Positions 7,557 through 10,138 of a stretch of DNA of 10,138 nucleotides are shown piece by piece (the first letter of the stretch is position 1; each line of letters opens with the position of its first letter). Made by a program: the position numbers and the translations under genes. The stretch is taken from positions 29,217 to 39,354 of the forward strand of contig MGYH01000028.1 in NCBI GenBank assembly GCA_001801665.1, written 5' to 3'. This DNA is from Gammaproteobacteria bacterium RIFCSPHIGHO2_12_FULL_45_12 (GTDB taxonomy: Bacteria > Pseudomonadota > Gammaproteobacteria > DSM-16500). Under the pieces are notes generated by a model, which was given only the letters and a program-made list of their open reading frames with translations, was not told the origin of the DNA and did no database searches.

Positions 7557-8917
7557 TGCTAGCACTGATTATTTCCATCTTCGGGATACTGGTCACCATT
7601 CTGTTTGTCATTGGCACACATGAATATGCACACTTCATGGTGGCACGCTTACTAGGGGTTAAAGTGTTACGTTTTTCCATCGGCTTTGGTAAAGCCTTGT
7701 TTCGCTGGCAGGGCAAATCGGGCACAGAATATGTACTTGCACTCATCCCACTCGGTGGTTACGTCAAAATGCTGGATGCAAGTGAGGGCACGGTTGCCCC
7801 AGATGACCTCCCTCGCGCTTACAATCACCAACCATTTTATAAAAAATGCCTGATTGTGCTGGCAGGACCCCTGATGAATTTTCTTTGCGCGTTCCTCTTA
7901 TACTGGATCATCTTCATGGTGGGGTTCACCACCATCAAACCCGTCATCGGTGAGATCACACCCAGCTCAATCGCCGCAGCGAGCAACCTGACCGCTCAAC
8001 AAGAAATCATCCGTATCGATCATCAACCCACGCGCACCTGGATGAGCATTATGTTTCGCTTGCTGAGTCACGCGGGTGAGCAAGGGTCGGTCGCCATCAC
8101 CGTCCAAAGTTTGCAAATGCCCTTTCGGACCACGACACATCATTTGAATTTAACCGGCTGGCGCATGGATGAGTTAAAACCTGATCCCTTAACTAGCCTA
8201 GGCATTATCCCCTACCGTCCCCCCACACCGCTTATCCTTGGAGTGATTACCGCCAACTCACCCGCCATGAAAGCGGGGTTCAAAATCGGCGATCAGTTAC
8301 TGACAATCAATCAGCAACCGCTTAGCGATTGGGAAACGGTCATGACCCTGATTAAATCACATCCCGAAAAAACCCTGCCATTTCAGGTGTTGCGGCAAGG
8401 AAAACGTGTGTCACTCGAGGTGTTAATCGGTTATCACCGTAACCTATGGGGACAAAAGCAAGGTTATCTGGGTTTGGGGCCCAAGCTTGTATGGCCAGCC
8501 AACATGCGGCAAGCGGTTCAATATTCGCCCGTGCCAGCACTGGCACAGGCAGGACGTGAAATCCTAAATTTCACTTATTTCAATGTCATGTTAATCGGAA
8601 AATTAGTCACCGGAAAATTGTCCTTAAAAACCCTAGGAGGCCCGATCACCATCTTTGAAAGTGCCGGTGCCGCCTTAAACAGCGGCTTCCTCTCCTTCAC
8701 GGCTTTTCTGGCCTTTTTAAGCCTTTCCATTGGCCTGATTAATCTACTACCCATCCCAGGCTTAGACGGCGGCCACCTTTTCATTCAACTCATCGAATTC
8801 ATCATCCGCCGCCCCCTACCTGAAAAGGTGTTAACCTTGTCATTCCAGTTCGGCTTTGGATTATTAATTTTTGTACTGGTTCAAGCCCTCATCAACGACC
8901 TGCTGCGCTTATATTAA
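7556..8917 (+). CDS. rseP: RseP-type site-2 intramembrane zinc metalloprotease
   Basis: Inner-membrane protease that in E. coli makes the second cut of the anti-sigma factor RseA, releasing sigmaE, and clears signal-peptide remnants. It has 453 residues (E. coli 450). The zinc motif HEYAH is at 22-26 in the first membrane segment (E. coli has HEFGH), with catalytic Glu23. GFGKALF follows at 44-50. A membrane segment lies near 97-123. Two PDZ domains lie at about 125-205 and 220-295, the second with SPAMKAGFKIGDQLLTIN. The C-terminal motif NLLPIPGLDGGHLF holds the third zinc ligand Asp404, followed by a last membrane segment. The ATG overlaps the rlpA stop (TAATG), with GGAG only 4 nt upstream, so coupled translation is likely. 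rseP normally lies between cdsA or dxr and bamA. Here it ends the wall operon and is followed by non-coding repeats. Confidence 0.95.
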   Translation: MLALIISIFGILVTILFVIGTHEYAHFMVARLLGVKVLRFSIGFGKALFRWQGKSGTEYVLALIPLGGYVKMLDASEGTVAPDDLPRAYNHQPFYKKCLIVLAGPLMNFLCAFLLYWIIFMVGFTTIKPVIGEITPSSIAAASNLTAQQEIIRIDHQPTRTWMSIMFRLLSHAGEQGSVAITVQSLQMPFRTTTHHLNLTGWRMDELKPDPLTSLGIIPYRPPTPLILGVITANSPAMKAGFKIGDQLLTINQQPLSDWETVMTLIKSHPEKTLPFQVLRQGKRVSLEVLIGYHRNLWGQKQGYLGLGPKLVWPANMRQAVQYSPVPALAQAGREILNFTYFNVMLIGKLVTGKLSLKTLGGPITIFESAGAALNSGFLSFTAFLAFLSLSIGLINLLPIPGLDGGHLFIQLIEFIIRRPLPEKVLTLSFQFGFGLLIFVLVQALINDLLRLY

Positions 8918-9003
8918 CGCTTGTTGGCCAACTTGTGATTCATTCCGCGTTAGACCGCGGCTTCCACCAAATTTACTGGAAAAATGTGCTGATGTCGGTG
9001 TAG

Positions 9004-9035
9004 GGTGGATTAGGCGTTTTTTGCTGTAATCCACC
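9004..9035. repeat. Palindromic repeat hairpin 1 (GGTGGATTA/TAATCCACC)
   Basis: A perfect 9-bp stem, GGTGGATTA (9004-9012) with TAATCCACC (9027-9035), around a 14-nt loop containing six T. It is preceded by GTAG. It resembles REP-like interspersed repeats that begin GTAGGGTGGATTAG; the family name is not known to me with certainty. Confidence 0.75.
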
Positions 9036-9071
9036 AAATCAATCTGGAAAAATGTGCTGATGTCGGTGTAG

Positions 9072-9103
9072 GGTGGATTAGGCGTTTTTTGCCGTAATCC
9101 ACC
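9072..9103. repeat. Palindromic repeat hairpin 2 (tandem copy of hairpin 1)
   Basis: Same 9-bp stem as hairpin 1, shifted by 68 nt (9072-9080 with 9095-9103). The base change at 9093 makes the loop end GCCG, allowing an additional GGC/GCC pairing inside the loop that hairpin 1 has only imperfectly. Confidence 0.75.
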
Positions 9104-9132
9104 AAATGGGTAGATTCGGACGCAAAAAGCAC

Positions 9133-9155
9133 TGTCATGCCCGCGCAGGCAGACA
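9133..9155. repeat. GC-rich hairpin of a different palindromic repeat type
   Basis: TGTC-A-TGCC (9133-9141) pairs with GGCA-GACA (9148-9155) around the loop CGCGCA: 8 bp with one bulged A. It resembles, in degraded form, the widespread GTCAT-CCCGCG-AGGC type of bacterial interspersed repeat. The resemblance is from memory. Confidence 0.45.
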
Positions 9156-9208
9156 ACCACCCATCAACATAATCCGATGCCATGGTCAAGCGACTGGAGC
9201 ATGTAAAT

Positions 9209-9246
9209 GGGTGGATTACGCCGCCAAAAGCGCGTCTAATCCACCC
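9209..9246. repeat. Palindromic repeat hairpin 3, inverted relative to hairpins 1 and 2
   Basis: A perfect 10-bp stem, GGGTGGATTA (9209-9218) with TAATCCACCC (9237-9246), and an 18-nt loop. The outer flank TAATCCACCCTAC (to 9249) is the reverse complement of the GTAGGGTGGATTA that opens hairpins 1 and 2, so this copy lies in the opposite orientation. It sits 25 bp past the stop of the reverse-strand gene and could fold at the end of that transcript. Confidence 0.75.
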
Positions 9247-9270
9247 TACCTTGTCCCAAATTAATACCGT

Positions 9271-10138
9271 CTACTTATGACACACCTTAGATAATACATT
9301 TTCCTCTAGGAAATTTTGTTTCCGCGCATTAATATTTTCCTCATGCACGCTCACGCTCCCGCGGATATTTTTGGAGGAGAATACCCCAATGCTTGATGGG
9401 CTAGCTCCTTGATTCTGATTCCCCACATTTTCTTCAGTCGCTTCATTTTCAGGCTGTTTGTCTTCCTTAACTTCCTTAACCACCACTTGTTCTTCATCAA
9501 CTACATCAACTTCCTCTGGCTCTTTACCAACTACATTAACTACCTCTTGCTCTTTACCAACTACATCAACTGCCTTTTGCTCTTTATCAACTTCCCCTTC
9601 CTGACTGTCTTGCAATATCACAGTCGACACAGTCGACTCGCCGCGCACCTTGCTGACAATTTTATCAAATAATTTTTTCAGCGTGGGTGCTAAGAACCCC
9701 AAGGTCGTGCCAAACACGGCAGCCGCCCCTGTCGCCAATATCGTCGTCCCAATCACAAGCGGCGTCATGAAGAGTGGCAGACTCACAGAGGTGCTAATGG
9801 CAGCCACCACCGCACCGCCCAACGCTAAGGCAGGTGCCGCCAATGGCCCAGCAAAGACCAGCAACGCAACCAAGCCTACGGCTAACAAAATGCCAGCCGC
9901 AATAAACAAAGCTCTGGTTCGCTGCTTGTTCCTGATTTTCTTCTGCAAGCCCTCTTGGTGGCTATCCTGATCAGAAGGAAGAGCTCTCAATATTGGCCGA
10001 ATTGGCCGATGCGAGGCAACATCACCATCAAGCTCCTCCGTTCCAAACGGATGGGCTAATGCAGAACGATATTCTGCATCATTAGCAACATAATTAAATG
10101 GGCTCTTGAGTGAAGCATACACTCTAGCCAAATCCTTT
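9271..10138 (-). CDS. Membrane protein with acidic 10-residue tandem repeats, function unknown, 5'-partial
   Basis: I do not recognise this protein. The frame is open to the right edge (codons AAG GAT precede the first possible start, TTG at 10131), and that TTG has a purine-rich sequence only 1-2 nt upstream, so the real start is probably outside the window. Counting from the TTG there are 286 residues. Residues 1-65 are polar. A basic patch KKIRNKQRTR (64-73) precedes two Ala/Gly/Leu-rich hydrophobic stretches (about 74-112 and 114-148), each long enough for one or two membrane passes. A basic segment LKKLFDKIVSKVRG (151-164) follows. Residues 181-220 are four copies of a Val/Glu/Lys 10-mer (such as VGKEQEVVNV), ending in an acidic stretch. 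The C-terminal 50 residues are polar, with two EEN clusters. Residue numbers change if the start is upstream. The architecture suits a secreted host-membrane effector or a membrane-anchored scaffold; both are guesses. Confidence 0.75.
   Translation of the reverse strand, partial: KDLARVYASLKSPFNYVANDAEYRSALAHPFGTEELDGDVASHRPIRPILRALPSDQDSHQEGLQKKIRNKQRTRALFIAAGILLAVGLVALLVFAGPLAAPALALGGAVVAAISTSVSLPLFMTPLVIGTTILATGAAAVFGTTLGFLAPTLKKLFDKIVSKVRGESTVSTVILQDSQEGEVDKEQKAVDVVGKEQEVVNVVGKEPEEVDVVDEEQVVVKEVKEDKQPENEATEENVGNQNQGASPSSIGVFSSKNIRGSVSVHEENINARKQNFLEENVLSKVCHK
9472..9591 (-). repeat. 30-bp coding minisatellite, four copies
   Basis: An exact 30-bp period is visible on the plus strand as TCTTTACCAACTACATCAAC-like units starting at 9491, 9521 and 9551, with a partial unit at 9581 and a degenerate one from 9461. 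In the reverse-strand gene it encodes four 10-residue repeats (residues 181-220). The two central copies are the most alike. Because the period is a multiple of three, copy-number changes keep the frame. Confidence 0.88.

Larger units (their letters stand above)
8976..9107 (+). repeat. 68-bp tandem duplication (two 64-bp copies differing at one base)
   Basis: Copy 1 (8976-9039) and copy 2 (9044-9107) begin with CTGGAAAAATGTGCTGATG and end with CCACCAAAT. They differ only at 9025 (T) versus 9093 (C). The 4-nt linker between them is CAAT. A third CCACCAAAT at 8964-8972 precedes copy 1, so the duplication may have grown from an earlier boundary. Each copy contains one GGTGGATTA hairpin. The near-identity points to a recent duplication. 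Confidence 0.95.
8918..9270. other. 353-bp intergenic region between convergent genes, filled with repeats
   Basis: I see no gene here. It lies between the rseP stop and the stop of the reverse-strand gene. From left to right it holds a perfect 10-bp palindrome GTTGGCCAAC (8923-8932), a 68-bp tandem duplication with two hairpins, a GC-rich hairpin (9133-9155) and a third, larger hairpin (9209-9246). No hairpin is followed by a classic U-run on the plus strand, so none is a standard intrinsic terminator. The structures may still protect the 3' ends of the two converging transcripts. Confidence 0.8.

Noticed and set aside
8918..9040. Intrinsic terminator for the rseP operon
   Set aside because: The T-run lies in the loop of the hairpin rather than after the stem, and the GTTGGCCAAC palindrome has no following T-run.
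8964..9107. Possible short CRISPR array
   Set aside because: The repeated unit is 64 bp with a 4-nt linker; there are no unique spacers of regular length and no cas gene nearby.
8909..9160. Reverse-strand open frame of 83 codons over the repeat region
   Set aside because: It is made of the tandem repeat and hairpin sequences, overlaps the end of rseP and has no recognisable domain; it is an artefact of repeat sequence.
9409..9970. Plus-strand open frames opposite the repeat-bearing gene
   Set aside because: They mirror the repeat and Ala-rich codons of the reverse-strand gene and show no ribosome-binding site or domain.
1..10138. tRNA, rRNA or riboswitch genes
   Set aside because: I saw no cloverleaf with a GTTCRA arm, rRNA segment or recognisable riboswitch core in the intergenic gaps.

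Overview
The window looks like a chromosomal segment of a gammaproteobacterium. The main support is the elongasome and cell-wall block mrdA-mrdB-mltB-rlpA, an order typical of that class. A PagL-type outer-membrane lipid A deacylase fits a Gram-negative outer membrane. The AT-rich hybrid sensor kinase, the interspersed palindromic repeats and the repeat-bearing membrane protein at the right edge are compatible with an amoeba- or host-associated lineage such as Legionellales. That placement is inference: no rRNA or other marker is present.

Layout. Positions 1-917 hold the 3' end of a hybrid histidine kinase: the end of its ATPase domain plus two complete receiver domains. It is visibly more AT-rich than what follows. 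Positions 994-1953 encode ferrochelatase (hemH), the last step of haem synthesis. After a good sigma70-type promoter comes a PagL-like lipid A 3-O-deacylase (2029-2577, TTG start). Positions 2661-8917 form a tightly packed five-gene unit: mrdA (PBP2, transpeptidase), mrdB (RodA, glycan polymerase), mltB (lytic transglycosylase), rlpA (septal or denuded-glycan lytic transglycosylase with a SPOR domain) and rseP (site-2 protease). The junctions are overlaps of 47, 11 and 1 nt and one 10-nt gap.

Positions 8918-9270 contain no gene. They hold a 68-bp tandem duplication and three hairpins of a GGTGGATTA/TAATCCACC repeat family, plus a different GC-rich hairpin. A reverse-strand gene (9271 to the right edge, 5' end outside the window) converges on rseP. 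It encodes a protein with two hydrophobic hairpin-like stretches and a Glu/Val-rich tail built from a 10-residue tandem repeat. I cannot assign it a function.

How the genes fit together: PBP2 and RodA build lateral-wall peptidoglycan, and MltB and RlpA cut it. RseP, which normally releases the envelope-stress sigma factor, replaces the PBP5 gene (dacA) often found after rlpA and so ties stress proteolysis to wall synthesis by co-transcription. PagL remodels the outer leaflet of the outer membrane. Most of the window is therefore an envelope-biogenesis region. The least explained parts are the convergent repeat-bearing gene and the repeat cluster beside it.
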